In this document: positions 34,501 to 42,931 of the stretch, one piece after another | Layout of the letters: each line of letters starts with the position of its first letter | How positions within the stretch are numbered: position 1 is the first letter of the stretch | Assembly: GCA_026418625.1 (NCBI GenBank) | Contig: JAOABA010000058.1 | Coordinates: 1 to 64,000, forward strand | From: Candidatus Kapaibacterium sp. | GTDB lineage: Bacteria > Bacteroidota > Ignavibacteria > Kapaibacteriales > UBA2268 | Direction: 5' to 3' | Length of the DNA: 64,000 nt | The notes under the pieces: generated by a model | Told to the model about the DNA's origin: nothing | Databases searched by the model: none | Seen by the model: the letters and a program-made list of their open reading frames with translations, nothing else | Position numbers and translations under genes: made by a program

Positions 34501-36141
34501 TGCTCTGATAGTTTGAAAGTTGACTTAATCGGTTCATCTTTTATGATAAAACCTGAAATTAATTTATCATCTATGAGATTTCCTGATTTAATAGCCTGTG
34601 AAAATAAATATGACAGCTTAATAACTATTAAAAACGAGTCAGAAGTTGATATTGAATTGATAAGTTTCCGAAATTTAGATAATTTCAAATACAATATCAG
34701 TTTACCAGTTAAGATTAGTGCTGGTCAAACCATCAGTTTACCTGTAAGTTTCATCCCAAAAAATAATGGTCAATTTCATGAAACTGCTGAATTAATTTTT
34801 GAACCCTGTCATATAACTCAAAATATCAATCTTATTGGAAATAAATCCGGTGTTTCAATTTCAAGTCCGAATCTTGTTGATTTTGGAAATATAATTACTT
34901 GCAACACCAAACAATCAGTTCAGAAAATAAAGATTAAGAACACAAGTGACTCAAAAATAACAATAAGCTTGGATAGCTTTAAACTGAGCATTCCTTTTAG
35001 TTTAAGAATTAATAATGAAATTACTATTGAAGAAGGAGAAGAAAAGGAAATTGAAATCCTTTTAGATTTATCCAACATTAATCAAATCGGAACTATTTCA
35101 GATTTTCTTAAACTTCATTTCTCACCTTGTGATATAGTAAAAACAATTGATTTGAAAGCGAACCTTTTAACTGCTAAACTGGAATCCGACGGCTTTAAGG
35201 ATTTAGGCTTTATCAAAAATCCTACTTATGAAAATGTTGAATTTTATAACAAAAGCAATTTACCAATCTTTATTTATAGAATTGAATTAGATAACCCAGA
35301 TTTTAAGCTTCAGGACTTAAATTATCCAATTTTGCTCAATGGAAATGAAACTTTAAAAATCAAAATTGAACTTCCCAAAAGTAAAGGTATACATAACGTA
35401 AAAATAACTGCTAAATCAACAGATCCCTGTGATCTTTTTGCAATAAGTGAAAGAACATTTGAAGTTACCTCTGTTAATGCAAGAACTTATGTGTCTCTTC
35501 CCGATATTTGGGCTAAATCAGGTGAAACTATTGATATTCCTTTAACACTCGATTCAGTTAAAAACTCGAACGATGTTGTATTGCAAAATTATTCTGCTGT
35601 AATTTCCTTTAGTAAATACTTATTGGAACCTCTCAACAAGAATTATGAGATTTTTGGTGATAGTTGCTATATCAAGATTAATGGAATCAAGAATAGTGAT
35701 GTAACTAAAATTCTGGATAATATAAAATTCCTTGTTTTGCTTGGTGATACTGATTTAACAAAATTAACTATTAATGAATTTCTCTGGGAGCAGGAGGGGG
35801 TTGAAGTTATTAAGAAAAATGGCTCAGTAAGAATTATTAATGAATGCTATAATACTACAAGATTTGTCAAAAATGGTGAATCCCTTGAGTCAATTATTAT
35901 CAAGCCAAATCCAGTTAGTGATTATCTTGAAATTGAGTTTAAAATTTTAAACGATGCTTACTATTTTATCTATTTATCTGATATAAACGGAAAAATTGTT
36001 AAATATCTATTAAATTCATCTCTTGAAAAGGGAGTTTATAGCGATAAGTTTTCTGTTAATGACTTACCAAGTGGAATTTATAACATAGTGTTCATATCCA
36101 ATGATGGTATCAGCACCCAAAAAGTATTAGTAATTAAATAA
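31561..36141 (+). CDS. Large T9SS-exported adhesin-like protein
   Basis: About 1526 residues. I choose the second ATG (31561) because AAGGA is 7 bases from it but only 1 base from the ATG at 31555. Order: signal peptide; a beta-propeller-like region (about 25-385; 'YNWYFGFNAGLDF', 'GDNSSTHSALIVSHPG'); about four PKD/Ig-like repeats of ~85 residues recognised by 'YKW' and 'ASPKQTT' cores; then about six ASH/HYDIN-like repeats of ~100 residues ('LNFGLLDACQ', 'LDFGRHLSCE', 'VDFGNIITCN'), each with a Cys near its start and another near its end. It ends in a cohesin-like segment and a C-terminal type A T9SS domain. It is predicted to be surface-attached or released. The stop overlaps the next gene by one base. 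Confidence 0.83.
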   Translation: MIKNYSLVILIYILLSCFNVYSQKEEYNWYFGFNAGLDFSTTPPTATTNSAMSQYEGCAVASDRDGNLMFYTNGINVYNKNHQIMLNGSGLLGDNSSTHSALIVSHPGNKNLIYIFTSPSQGSSNGLRYNIVDMRGDGGLGEVISKNNLLYTPASEKLLCVRHSNGKEFWVLTHELNTNRFRIYNIDKDGLNTTPTIQGIGRAHTTTSSNTNAISYIRANNAGSKVALAVYSLSFVEIFDFDNSTGVLSNPITLSTSEFSQVYGLEFSPDDTKLYVTKLYPPSKIFQIDLSSNDPAQMLSTMFVVDSSASNYEWGALKKAPDGKIYVTRYNKTNLSIINNPNQSGSACNFVLNGISLNNKRSGLGFPSFLIWSDGYPLEFSISSNSQICEGDTLKLFSTFVSGGSYNWTGPNGFTSNNQNPVIPNAKVMHSGDYILNVSDYLGNYGSKSIKVVVNPKPEITLTRNLEICLGDAVKIGSKPTGGGSNFRYFWQPTIDIDNPNVAEPIVKPSKTTKYKLLLENEFGCQTIDSVQVSVLPKPEIELGKDLIICSGDSIGIGSFAKNGVEPYYYKWLPEDGLSSAYTAQPLASPKQTTLYVLTVVDKNGCTTNDSILIKVNDKPTVNAGNDINLCYGESIKIPTYTIGGSQPYTYKWSNASTLDKDNVEQPIASPKQTTTYYLKVIDANGCINFDTITIKVNPQIVVSAGKDTAICPNVPLELNGLASGGIKPYQFVEWFPKENLINPYSLNPTFKSDKIGNYKYLLKVTDSAGCSAQSEILITVKPKAKLSINKNSLNFGLLDACQSQKVDSVLITNEDSEDISLEKIDISGDFKILSSNVNIKLKPKEKIYIKIIFSPNKVGDHQGKLIIITGGCENTFTIDLFGSKSELLLALDKNNLDFGRHLSCEDIQINKALILTNNGSTPITIDTRQIFVKAPFFTKTENKVFTLSSKQSISIEFEFRPDLVGNYSETITIPFQSKDCSDSLKVDLIGSSFMIKPEINLSSMRFPDLIACENKYDSLITIKNESEVDIELISFRNLDNFKYNISLPVKISAGQTISLPVSFIPKNNGQFHETAELIFEPCHITQNINLIGNKSGVSISSPNLVDFGNIITCNTKQSVQKIKIKNTSDSKITISLDSFKLSIPFSLRINNEITIEEGEEKEIEILLDLSNINQIGTISDFLKLHFSPCDIVKTIDLKANLLTAKLESDGFKDLGFIKNPTYENVEFYNKSNLPIFIYRIELDNPDFKLQDLNYPILLNGNETLKIKIELPKSKGIHNVKITAKSTDPCDLFAISERTFEVTSVNARTYVSLPDIWAKSGETIDIPLTLDSVKNSNDVVLQNYSAVISFSKYLLEPLNKNYEIFGDSCYIKINGIKNSDVTKILDNIKFLVLLGDTDLTKLTINEFLWEQEGVEVIKKNGSVRIINECYNTTRFVKNGESLESIIIKPNPVSDYLEIEFKILNDAYYFIYLSDINGKIVKYLLNSSLEKGVYSDKFSVNDLPSGIYNIVFISNDGISTQKVLVIK

Positions 36142-38291
36142 TGTTTTTCTTGATGACTGACTTGAAGCTCAATTTGATTGATATTTTCAGGTTAAGGAAT
36201 AATTTTGTTTTGTTATTTTTATTCTTCCTTTTCTCCTTTAATTACTTATTTTCTGAGGATAAATATGGCATAACGCTTGGAGGCTCTTATAACAAACATT
36301 TAGTAGATTTTTCTCATTTACCCGAAATTCCATCCTGTTGCCCAAAATACAGTTCCGGAGATGGCTTAGGTTTTTTTGTTTCAGTTTTTTACTCTTATCA
36401 CATAGCAGATTTTTTTAACATTCAATCTGATCTTGGTTTTCAAACTTCAAGCTCTAAATTTTTATATGAAGAAATAAAACCAGTCAGAGTAGGAAACGAA
36501 GTAAAAGATGGTTCTTTCGAACATTCAATTGATTTAGGGATGAATTCAGCATATTTCGCTCCTACTGCATATCTAAGTTTAATTGATAATTTCCGATTTG
36601 GGACAGGCTTGTGGTTAGCTTATACTTTTTCCGAAAAAGTAATTCAAAAAGAACAAATTTTAAAACCCGATGGTATTATCTACGAGAACGGGAAAAGGAT
36701 CAGAGATGAATATAGCGGCTCACTACCTGATTTTATTCCATTTAGACTAGCTTTTACGATTAATCTCGATTATGAATTGCCTTTTTCCATTGCTAAAAAT
36801 TTTCATCTTATACCCCGTTTCTCTTACTATTATGATGTTATTCCTCTTGTTAAAAATTATGATTGGAGCACACATTATTTGAACTTTTCAGTCAGCATTT
36901 ACTACAAGCCCGAAAAAATTGAACCTGAAATACGAAAAGAATCAATCATAGAAATAGATACATTAATTTTTAAGAATAGAAACATAAAAGACTCTTTATT
37001 TGTCTTTGGTAAAACAATTACTAATATTGAAACTATTGAAGGAAAAAATTTTAAAACAACAATTGAACGCATCAAAAGAACTGACACTTTGTTTTTACCA
37101 GAAAAGACTGAATTAATTGCTAAAATTCAAACTTTTGCTTTATATCCTGATGAAACAAGGAAAAAAGTTTTTTCAATCAGGATAATAGAAAATTTCGCCA
37201 GAAGTGTAGTCCCACTTTTGCCTTTCATATTTTTTGACAAATACTCCTCAGAAATTGATGATAAATATAAAGCCTATGACAATCAAAGCCAAAGTGTAGA
37301 ATTTTTTGACCCTGTTTTTCTAAATAGACATATTTTTAACATTTTGGCTGACAGAATAAAGCAACAACCAAATTCAAAAATTAAATTGTTTGGCTATTCC
37401 GATAAAACTTCAGAAAAAGCCGATTGTCAAATAGCAAAAGAAAGAGCTGTTGCAGTCAGAAATTATTTTGTATCTAATTTTAATCTTGATAGTTCATTAT
37501 TTGAGATAGTTACATCAAAAATAAATTGCGAACCCAAATATCCTACTTTATCACAAAATGAAGATGGTTTTTACGAAAATCGAAGAGTCGAAATCGAACC
37601 TGATAATCCTGAATTATTGAAACCAATTTCAATAATAACCAAACTTAACTCCCCTCAAACAGATCCACCAGCTTTAGAGTTTGATCCTGAAGGAACTTCT
37701 ACTGAAAATGTTAAAGATTGGAAACTCGAAGTATTTCAGAAAAACAAAATATTATTAAGTTATAGTGGTAAGGGAATTCCAAAGAAAATTGTTCAACCTG
37801 TTGACTCTAATCTCGCTGAAATAATTACTGGAGATGCTTCACTGCAAGTTAAACTGACAGTTTGGAATGATTTAGGTGACTCTGCAATTAGTTATGACAG
37901 CCAAAAGGTTGAAAAAGATACTTCTGATAAAATTCTCGAAAGATATTCTGTTGCTTTATTTAAAGTATCCAAAGATATTTTAAGAGATGTTGATAAAATC
38001 GGTATCAGAGAATTTGCCAATAAAATTAATAACGGTGATACAATTTCTATTACAGGTTTTACTGATTATCTCGGTTTTCCTTCTGATAACATTAAGCTTT
38101 CACAAAACAGAGCTGATGCTGTCTATCAGTATCTCGAAAAAATTTTAAAAGAGAAAAAGATTAGTGTTATTATTGAAAAATGTCAAGGGGTAGCTGACAA
38201 TTTTTACCCTTCTAATATACATTCCTATTCTACGCCCGAAGAAAGATATCTTAGCAGGACTGTTCAAATCGAGATAAAAAAAGCAAAATAG
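36141..38291 (+). CDS. Outer-membrane protein with two OmpA-like domains
   Basis: 716 residues. A signal/anchor segment lies at about 20-38, then a beta-barrel-like region (about 45-265; 'YGITLGGSYNKHLVDF'). A first OmpA-like peptidoglycan-binding domain covers ~375-500 ('IKLFGYSDKTSEKADCQIAK', ending 'FYENRRVEIEPDN'). A 'cargo-linker' Ig-like stretch precedes a second OmpA domain (~610-716; 'ISITGFTDYLGFPSDNIKLS', ending 'YLSRTVQIEIKK'). Its ATG overlaps the TAA of the T9SS cargo gene, so both are made together. The protein could anchor or assemble that cargo at the outer membrane. The protein at 54863 shares the paired OmpA layout. Confidence 0.8.
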   Translation: MFFLMTDLKLNLIDIFRLRNNFVLLFLFFLFSFNYLFSEDKYGITLGGSYNKHLVDFSHLPEIPSCCPKYSSGDGLGFFVSVFYSYHIADFFNIQSDLGFQTSSSKFLYEEIKPVRVGNEVKDGSFEHSIDLGMNSAYFAPTAYLSLIDNFRFGTGLWLAYTFSEKVIQKEQILKPDGIIYENGKRIRDEYSGSLPDFIPFRLAFTINLDYELPFSIAKNFHLIPRFSYYYDVIPLVKNYDWSTHYLNFSVSIYYKPEKIEPEIRKESIIEIDTLIFKNRNIKDSLFVFGKTITNIETIEGKNFKTTIERIKRTDTLFLPEKTELIAKIQTFALYPDETRKKVFSIRIIENFARSVVPLLPFIFFDKYSSEIDDKYKAYDNQSQSVEFFDPVFLNRHIFNILADRIKQQPNSKIKLFGYSDKTSEKADCQIAKERAVAVRNYFVSNFNLDSSLFEIVTSKINCEPKYPTLSQNEDGFYENRRVEIEPDNPELLKPISIITKLNSPQTDPPALEFDPEGTSTENVKDWKLEVFQKNKILLSYSGKGIPKKIVQPVDSNLAEIITGDASLQVKLTVWNDLGDSAISYDSQKVEKDTSDKILERYSVALFKVSKDILRDVDKIGIREFANKINNGDTISITGFTDYLGFPSDNIKLSQNRADAVYQYLEKILKEKKISVIIEKCQGVADNFYPSNIHSYSTPEERYLSRTVQIEIKKAK

Positions 38292-38311
38292 CTCAAACAA
38301 ATGATTCAAAT

Positions 38312-38518
38312 ATTCATTTTTCTGATTTAATTTATATTCTTAAATTTCTCGGCTTTGATGAAAGAATTAAAGGAAGTCATCATATTTTCTCAAAAACAGG
38401 TGTAATAGAAATTATTAATTTACAATCAAAAGAAAACAATAAAAGTAAAACTTATCAAGTCAAACAAGTTAGAAACATTTTGTTGAAATACAAATTAGTA
38501 GAGTTAGAAAATGTATAA
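38312..38518 (+). CDS. hicA: HicA-like toxin without an ordinary start codon
   Basis: The frame encodes a HicA mRNA-interferase-type double-stranded-RNA-binding fold: 'SDLIYILKFLGFDERIKGSH', then HIF, with the catalytic His in the GSHHIF motif, and a C-terminal 'YQVKQVRNILLKYKL'. It is open from 38255 to TAA at 38518, but contains no ATG, GTG or TTG before the conserved core. ATT at 38312 is where other HicA proteins place Met. Either a rare ATT start is used, or an ATG was lost by a single G-to-T change (real or a sequencing error). The 3' end overlaps hicB by 8 bases, the usual hicAB order. Confidence 0.7.
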   Translation: MHFSDLIYILKFLGFDERIKGSHHIFSKTGVIEIINLQSKENNKSKTYQVKQVRNILLKYKLVELENV

Positions 38519-38720
38519 ATATGAGATAATAATATACTGGAGCGAAGAAGACAATTGCTATGTTACCGAAGTTCCAGATCTTCCCGGATGTATGTCCGAT
38601 GGAAAAACCTATTTGGAGGCTCTTAAAAACACTGAAATTGTTATTCAAGAATGGATTGATACTGCAAAAAAGCTTGGTCGCGAAATCCCTAAACCAAAAG
38701 GTAGGTTAGTTTATTCTTGA
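38511..38720 (+). CDS. hicB: HicB-family antitoxin
   Basis: 69 residues with the HicB partial RNase-H fold: 'YEIIIYWSEEDNCYVTEVPD', then 'LPGCMSDGKTYLEALKN' and 'IQEWIDTAKKLGREIPKPKG'. This short form lacks an added helix-turn-helix or ribbon-helix-helix DNA-binding tail, so self-repression of the operon is not evident. It would neutralise the HicA product encoded immediately upstream. Confidence 0.88.
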   Translation: MYKYEIIIYWSEEDNCYVTEVPDLPGCMSDGKTYLEALKNTEIVIQEWIDTAKKLGREIPKPKGRLVYS

Positions 38721-39247
38721 CTTTATCACAATAGCTAAATAAGTTCTAAAATTCATTACAATCTTATCTAATTATTTCATTAAAAGAAAATTTTTAAATA
38801 TTCAAACATTAAAATGAGCTGAAGATATAGTATTCATTAAACTACTTAATGGATTCTTTAAAATTATATATGTCAGAATGACATTTCAATTTTATAAATT
38901 AGAGTTGTCTCCGAATTCGATTTCTGTTGACATATTTTTTCTCACAGAGACCCCAGAGTTTGAGCAGATTCCACAGAATTTTTTCAAGAAATTTGACCAT
39001 TTTTTACTAAAATTTAAACAGCTCTTCGTTCTTTGCGGTGAATCGAGTTTTTAATTTTCAGGTAATTATTCTCTGCGTCCTCTGCGAGAAATAATTAGAC
39101 TTGAGTTAAGTCAAGTCGTCCATTAGAAAATAATATGATTTCTTACAAACATGGTTTGTCAGAAAAACATAATAATTATTACCCTGTTACTTTTATCTTT
39201 TGTGTGTAATTAGGATTTTAGTTATATAAAATTAGCTATTTATAGCA
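38721..39247. repeat. Gene-free region with decayed repeat fragments
   Basis: 527 bases without a credible gene. The middle holds GC-richer pieces unlike the flanks: CTCACAGAGACCCCAGAG (38941), TTCTTTGCGGTGAA (39029) and CTCTGCGTCCTCTGCGAG (39071). The last is framed by AATTATT and AATAATT, an imperfect hairpin at about 39064-39097. It is followed by GACTTGA-GTTAAG-TCAAGTC (39098-39117), a perfect small hairpin. These read like relics of a dispersed 'TCTGCGTCCTCTGCG' repeat family. I see no transposase. Confidence 0.45.
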
Positions 39248-41806
39248 TTATACACTTGCCCAAGTGCATAAATATATTTCAGAAGGATTAACCATCAGTT
39301 CGTGAGTTGGCAGAACTCTAACTGTAAATCCCTGCTGTCCTGTATCAGGGCATTCATAATAACCCTCGTAGTAATGGACTTTATCCTCCGAGCGGATATA
39401 CTCAAGATTATTATGATTTGTATTTTCTAATTCTCCGTGAGGATTAACTCTTCCATAGTAGACTTGAACGACCACATCCGATGGTTTCAATTTACCTAAA
39501 TTTACAACAGCTGATAATTTTACTGGTTTACCAACATAATACTCACCATCCTCCAGAATCTTTACCTCATTGATTTGCACCGAACTCCATTCAGCTCTAA
39601 CAGCATCTTTCCACTTCTTCAACTTAACAGCATTGGAACCGTTATCCTCAATTAACCTTTTATAATTATTCAATGAAGGAATATAAAAATTATTTGTATA
39701 ATCCTTAACCATCCTTGTCGTTGAAAACCTTCCAGCGATAGTTTTAATACTATTCTTCATCAAGTTTAGCCAATTTTCAGGAATTCTACTTACTGGATTT
39801 CTGTCATAAAATAGTGGAACAATAGACTGCTCAAGAGTATTATATAATGCACCAGATTCAATAATATCCTGTTCTTCCTGATTATTATATTCCTCTCCGT
39901 GACCAATAGAAAATCCATTACTTCCATCAAAAGCCTCATCCCACCAACCGTCAAGAATACTGAAATTCAAAGTTCCATTGATAGCAGCTTTCATACCGCT
40001 TGTTCCACTTGCTTCCATTGGTCTTATTGGAGTATTTAACCAAACATCGCAACCCTTGATAAGCAATCTGGCAATAACCATATCATAATCTTCGAGAAAT
40101 ACGATATGCTTTTCAAGTCCATAAGCTTTCACTTGTTGAATAATATTTTGAATTACTTCTTTGCCCGCTGTGTCGTGCGGATGTGCCTTTCCTGCTATTA
40201 GCATTTGAACTGGTCTTGCTGGATCAGTAAATATTTTCTTTAATCTTTCCATATCTCTGAAGATAAGCAAAGCCCTTTTGTATGTTGCAAATCTTCTTGC
40301 AAATCCTATCGTAAGCGTATCAGGATTTAAGTATTCATTAATCTTGTTAATTTGATCAGGAGTTAAAAATGCTTTTTGTTTTTTCTGTAAATACCTTCTT
40401 GCAAAAAGAACCAACCGAACTCTTCTCCTTTGCTTTTCTCTCCAAATCTCTTCCGACGGAATTACATCTAATCTATCCCAAACTTCTTGACTATCAGTAT
40501 CTGTTCTCCATCTGGGTGTCAGGTAACGGTCGAAAAGCTCTGAAAACTCACGAGCCACCCAAGTGAGAGTATGCACTCCATTGGTAATATGTCTTATAGG
40601 AACTTCGTCAACTGGAAAGCAACTCCAGATATTGTGCCACATTTTTCGTGCTACTACTCCGTGTAATTTACTAACCGCATTATAATAACTTGATAATCTA
40701 AGTCCAAGGACAGTCATCGAAAAATCCTCTTGTGGGTTAAATTGCCCAACCTGACCCAGTGCTAAGAAATCTTCTCTGGAAATTTTAAGTGCTTTTATAT
40801 AATTATGAAAATAGGAATCCATTCTGTCAAGCCTAAAAACTTCGTTACCCGCTGGAACTGGAGTGTGAGTTGTAAATATTGATGAAGCTTTGGTTATTTG
40901 CTTTGCTGATCTGAAATCAATATTATACTTCTCCATAAACTGCTTTGTTCTTTCTATCAGAGCAAATGCTGCGTGACCCTCGTTAATATGAACTACTTCT
41001 GGCGTATATCCCAATGCTTTCAAAGCCTTCATCCCACCAATACCAAGAACAATTTCTTGTTGAATTCGGGTTTCACGTGTCCCACCATAGAGTTGGTCAG
41101 TTATGTCCCGATATTCAATAATTCCGTTTTGCTCAATATTAGTATCAAGTAGATACAAAGGCACTTTTCCTATTTGTAATTTCCAAATTTGGAAAAATGC
41201 TTTGCCAAGCGGTAGATCAACATCTAAGATAATAGGATTTCCACTTTGATCTTTCATCAAAATTAATGGCATCGAAAAGAAATCATTATAAAGGTATAGC
41301 TCATTTTGCCAACCATTCTGTGTCAGATGCTGCCTGAAATAGCCCTGTTGATATAAAAGTCCCACACCAATCAGAGGCAAGCCCAAATCACTCGCTGATT
41401 TTAAATGATCGCCCGAAAGAACACCTAAGCCACCCGAGTAATTAGGAAAGCTTTCGTTAATCCCATATTCAGTTGAAAAATATGCAAAACATCCGTTATT
41501 GTTATTTCCAAGTGTTTCATACCACGTTTTTTGTTCTAAGTATTTTTGAAATTTTTCATAAACGTAGTCAAGAAAACTTGTAAAATCTGTTTGTTCTGCA
41601 AGCTCCTGTAGTTTATGCTGTGGTGTCCTATTTATAAGCAAAACAGGATTATGGCTTACTTCTTCCCACAAATCCTTATTGATTCTCATAAATAGTTCTT
41701 TTGCGTCTGAATTCCAGCACCACCAATAATTATATGCCAGTTCTTTTAAATGTAATATGCGTTCCGGTAAATTAGCCGATACTATAAAACTATGAACAGG
41801 TTTCAT
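39248..41806 (-). CDS. glgP: Alpha-glucan (glycogen/maltodextrin) phosphorylase
   Basis: 852 residues, GT35 family of the shorter bacterial/archaeal GlgP type with an N-terminal DUF3417 segment ('HLKELAYNYWWCWNSDAKEL'). Key motifs: 'YFSTEYGINESFPNYSGGLG' (about 110), 'TTHTPVPAGNEVF', and the PLP-lysine motif 'MEASGTSGMKAAINGTLN' near residue 600. It phosphorolyses alpha-1,4-glucans to glucose-1-phosphate, so the cell stores or uses glycogen-like polymer. No other glycogen gene is nearby. It is transcribed alone, divergent from tsaC. Confidence 0.93.
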   Translation of the reverse strand: MKPVHSFIVSANLPERILHLKELAYNYWWCWNSDAKELFMRINKDLWEEVSHNPVLLINRTPQHKLQELAEQTDFTSFLDYVYEKFQKYLEQKTWYETLGNNNNGCFAYFSTEYGINESFPNYSGGLGVLSGDHLKSASDLGLPLIGVGLLYQQGYFRQHLTQNGWQNELYLYNDFFSMPLILMKDQSGNPIILDVDLPLGKAFFQIWKLQIGKVPLYLLDTNIEQNGIIEYRDITDQLYGGTRETRIQQEIVLGIGGMKALKALGYTPEVVHINEGHAAFALIERTKQFMEKYNIDFRSAKQITKASSIFTTHTPVPAGNEVFRLDRMDSYFHNYIKALKISREDFLALGQVGQFNPQEDFSMTVLGLRLSSYYNAVSKLHGVVARKMWHNIWSCFPVDEVPIRHITNGVHTLTWVAREFSELFDRYLTPRWRTDTDSQEVWDRLDVIPSEEIWREKQRRRVRLVLFARRYLQKKQKAFLTPDQINKINEYLNPDTLTIGFARRFATYKRALLIFRDMERLKKIFTDPARPVQMLIAGKAHPHDTAGKEVIQNIIQQVKAYGLEKHIVFLEDYDMVIARLLIKGCDVWLNTPIRPMEASGTSGMKAAINGTLNFSILDGWWDEAFDGSNGFSIGHGEEYNNQEEQDIIESGALYNTLEQSIVPLFYDRNPVSRIPENWLNLMKNSIKTIAGRFSTTRMVKDYTNNFYIPSLNNYKRLIEDNGSNAVKLKKWKDAVRAEWSSVQINEVKILEDGEYYVGKPVKLSAVVNLGKLKPSDVVVQVYYGRVNPHGELENTNHNNLEYIRSEDKVHYYEGYYECPDTGQQGFTVRVLPTHELMVNPSEIYLCTWASV

Positions 41807-41890
41807 TCAAAATAACTCCTTTTATTTTTAAATCCTTTTCGATATAAAATCGTCAAAATAACAAAAAACTTTGAATTTTTTAAAAAAATT

Positions 41891-42538
41891 ATGAAAACAA
41901 TAATACTCGATGAATATAATTATATTAGCAATTTAAATTTAAGTTCCGATTTTCTGAATAAGGGTGAAGTAATCGCTTTTCCCACAGAAACTGTTTATGG
42001 TTTGGGATGTGATTTTTTTAATGAATCAGCTGTAAAAAAGATTTTTGAATTGAAGGGTAGGGAGCTTCATAAACCTTTGACTGCTCATATTTCGGATTTA
42101 AAATTTGTTGATCAATTGGCTGAAAATATTCCTGATGAGTTTTTCTTACTCGCTGAAAAATTTTTGCCGGGACCACTGACAATCATTTTGAGAAAAAACA
42201 AGTCTGTGCCTGATGTTGTTACTGAAGGAACCAATACAATAGGTTTCCGTTTTCCTGATAATCTAATAGCTCTTGATGTAATAAAACATTTTGGTAAGCC
42301 CTTGGCTGCAACATCAGCAAATCTGTCGGGACAATCACCTGCTATAGAGATAAAAGACATTATCAATAACTTTAATAATAAAATTCCATTAATTATTGAT
42401 GGTGGTTTAACAATTCATCAAATTGCTTCAACTGTAATAGATTTATCAAATAATAAATTTTATATATTAAGAGAAGGAGCAATATCTAAATCCGTAATCG
42501 AAACAGTCCTTAAAACTGAATTGCTGACAATTAAATAA
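41891..42538 (+). CDS. tsaC: L-threonylcarbamoyladenylate synthase (TsaC/YrdC)
   Basis: 215 residues, YrdC/Sua5 fold without the extra C-terminal Sua5 domain. Motifs: 'GEVIAFPTETVYGLGCDF', 'KGRELHKPLTAHIS', 'LLAEKFLPGPLTIIL' and 'AATSANLSGQSPA'. It makes threonylcarbamoyl-AMP from Thr, bicarbonate and ATP, the first step of the universal t6A37 tRNA modification. It starts 84 bases from the divergent glgP start. No clear terminator separates it from the ptsH region. Confidence 0.92.
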   Translation: MKTIILDEYNYISNLNLSSDFLNKGEVIAFPTETVYGLGCDFFNESAVKKIFELKGRELHKPLTAHISDLKFVDQLAENIPDEFFLLAEKFLPGPLTIILRKNKSVPDVVTEGTNTIGFRFPDNLIALDVIKHFGKPLAATSANLSGQSPAIEIKDIINNFNNKIPLIIDGGLTIHQIASTVIDLSNNKFYILREGAISKSVIETVLKTELLTIK

Positions 42539-42604
42539 TTTTTTTCTATTGCATTTTTAGATAATACATTGATTAAAATTAGTTTAATTTAAATCTATTT
42601 TTCT

Positions 42605-42612
42605 TATTTTTG
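42605..42612 (+). promoter_or_regulatory. Possible -7 promoter element for ptsH
   Basis: TATTTTTG fits the Bacteroidota -7 consensus TAnnTTTG and lies 31 bases upstream of the ptsH ATG, a reasonable leader length. No -33 TTG sits at the usual spacing, so this is a weak call. Confidence 0.3.
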
Positions 42613-42642
42613 TATTAAATAAAGCGTATTTTTTAATTAAAG

Positions 42643-42909
42643 ATGGTTGAAACTAACGTTACTGTTAAAAATAGGGCTGGAATACACACAAGACCCGCAG
42701 CTTCGATTGTGAAGTTGTCATCGAAGTTTTCATCAGATATTTATCTGATTAGAGATGGTTTTGCTATTAATGCAAAAAGTATAATCGGTGTTATGACTCT
42801 GGCTGCTGAGCAAGGTGCTAATCTAACTATAAGAGCTGACGGTGAAGATGAAGAATTAGCCTCCAAGGAGATGAAGGAACTATTTGATTCCGGGTTTGGG
42901 GAACCATAA
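42643..42909 (+). CDS. ptsH: HPr-family phosphocarrier protein
   Basis: 88 residues, full-length HPr. The phosphorylatable His15 lies in NRAGIHTRPAA, and the regulatory serine Ser46 in NAKSIIGVMTLAA. Both sites are kept, so it could take phosphate from PEP via Enzyme I or be a target of HPr kinase. No Enzyme I, Enzyme II or HprK gene is in the window. The next gene starts 22 bases after its stop, suggesting co-transcription with a response-regulator phosphatase and therefore a possible regulatory rather than sugar-transport role (inference). Confidence 0.9.
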   Translation: MVETNVTVKNRAGIHTRPAASIVKLSSKFSSDIYLIRDGFAINAKSIIGVMTLAAEQGANLTIRADGEDEELASKEMKELFDSGFGEP

Positions 42910-42931
42910 AATCATTTATTTCAACATTTTA

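Noticed and set aside
39098-39117. GACTTGA/TCAAGTC hairpin as a terminator of hicAB or glgP
   Set aside because: Too far (about 380 bases) from hicB, 130 bases beyond the glgP stop, and without a T run on either strand.
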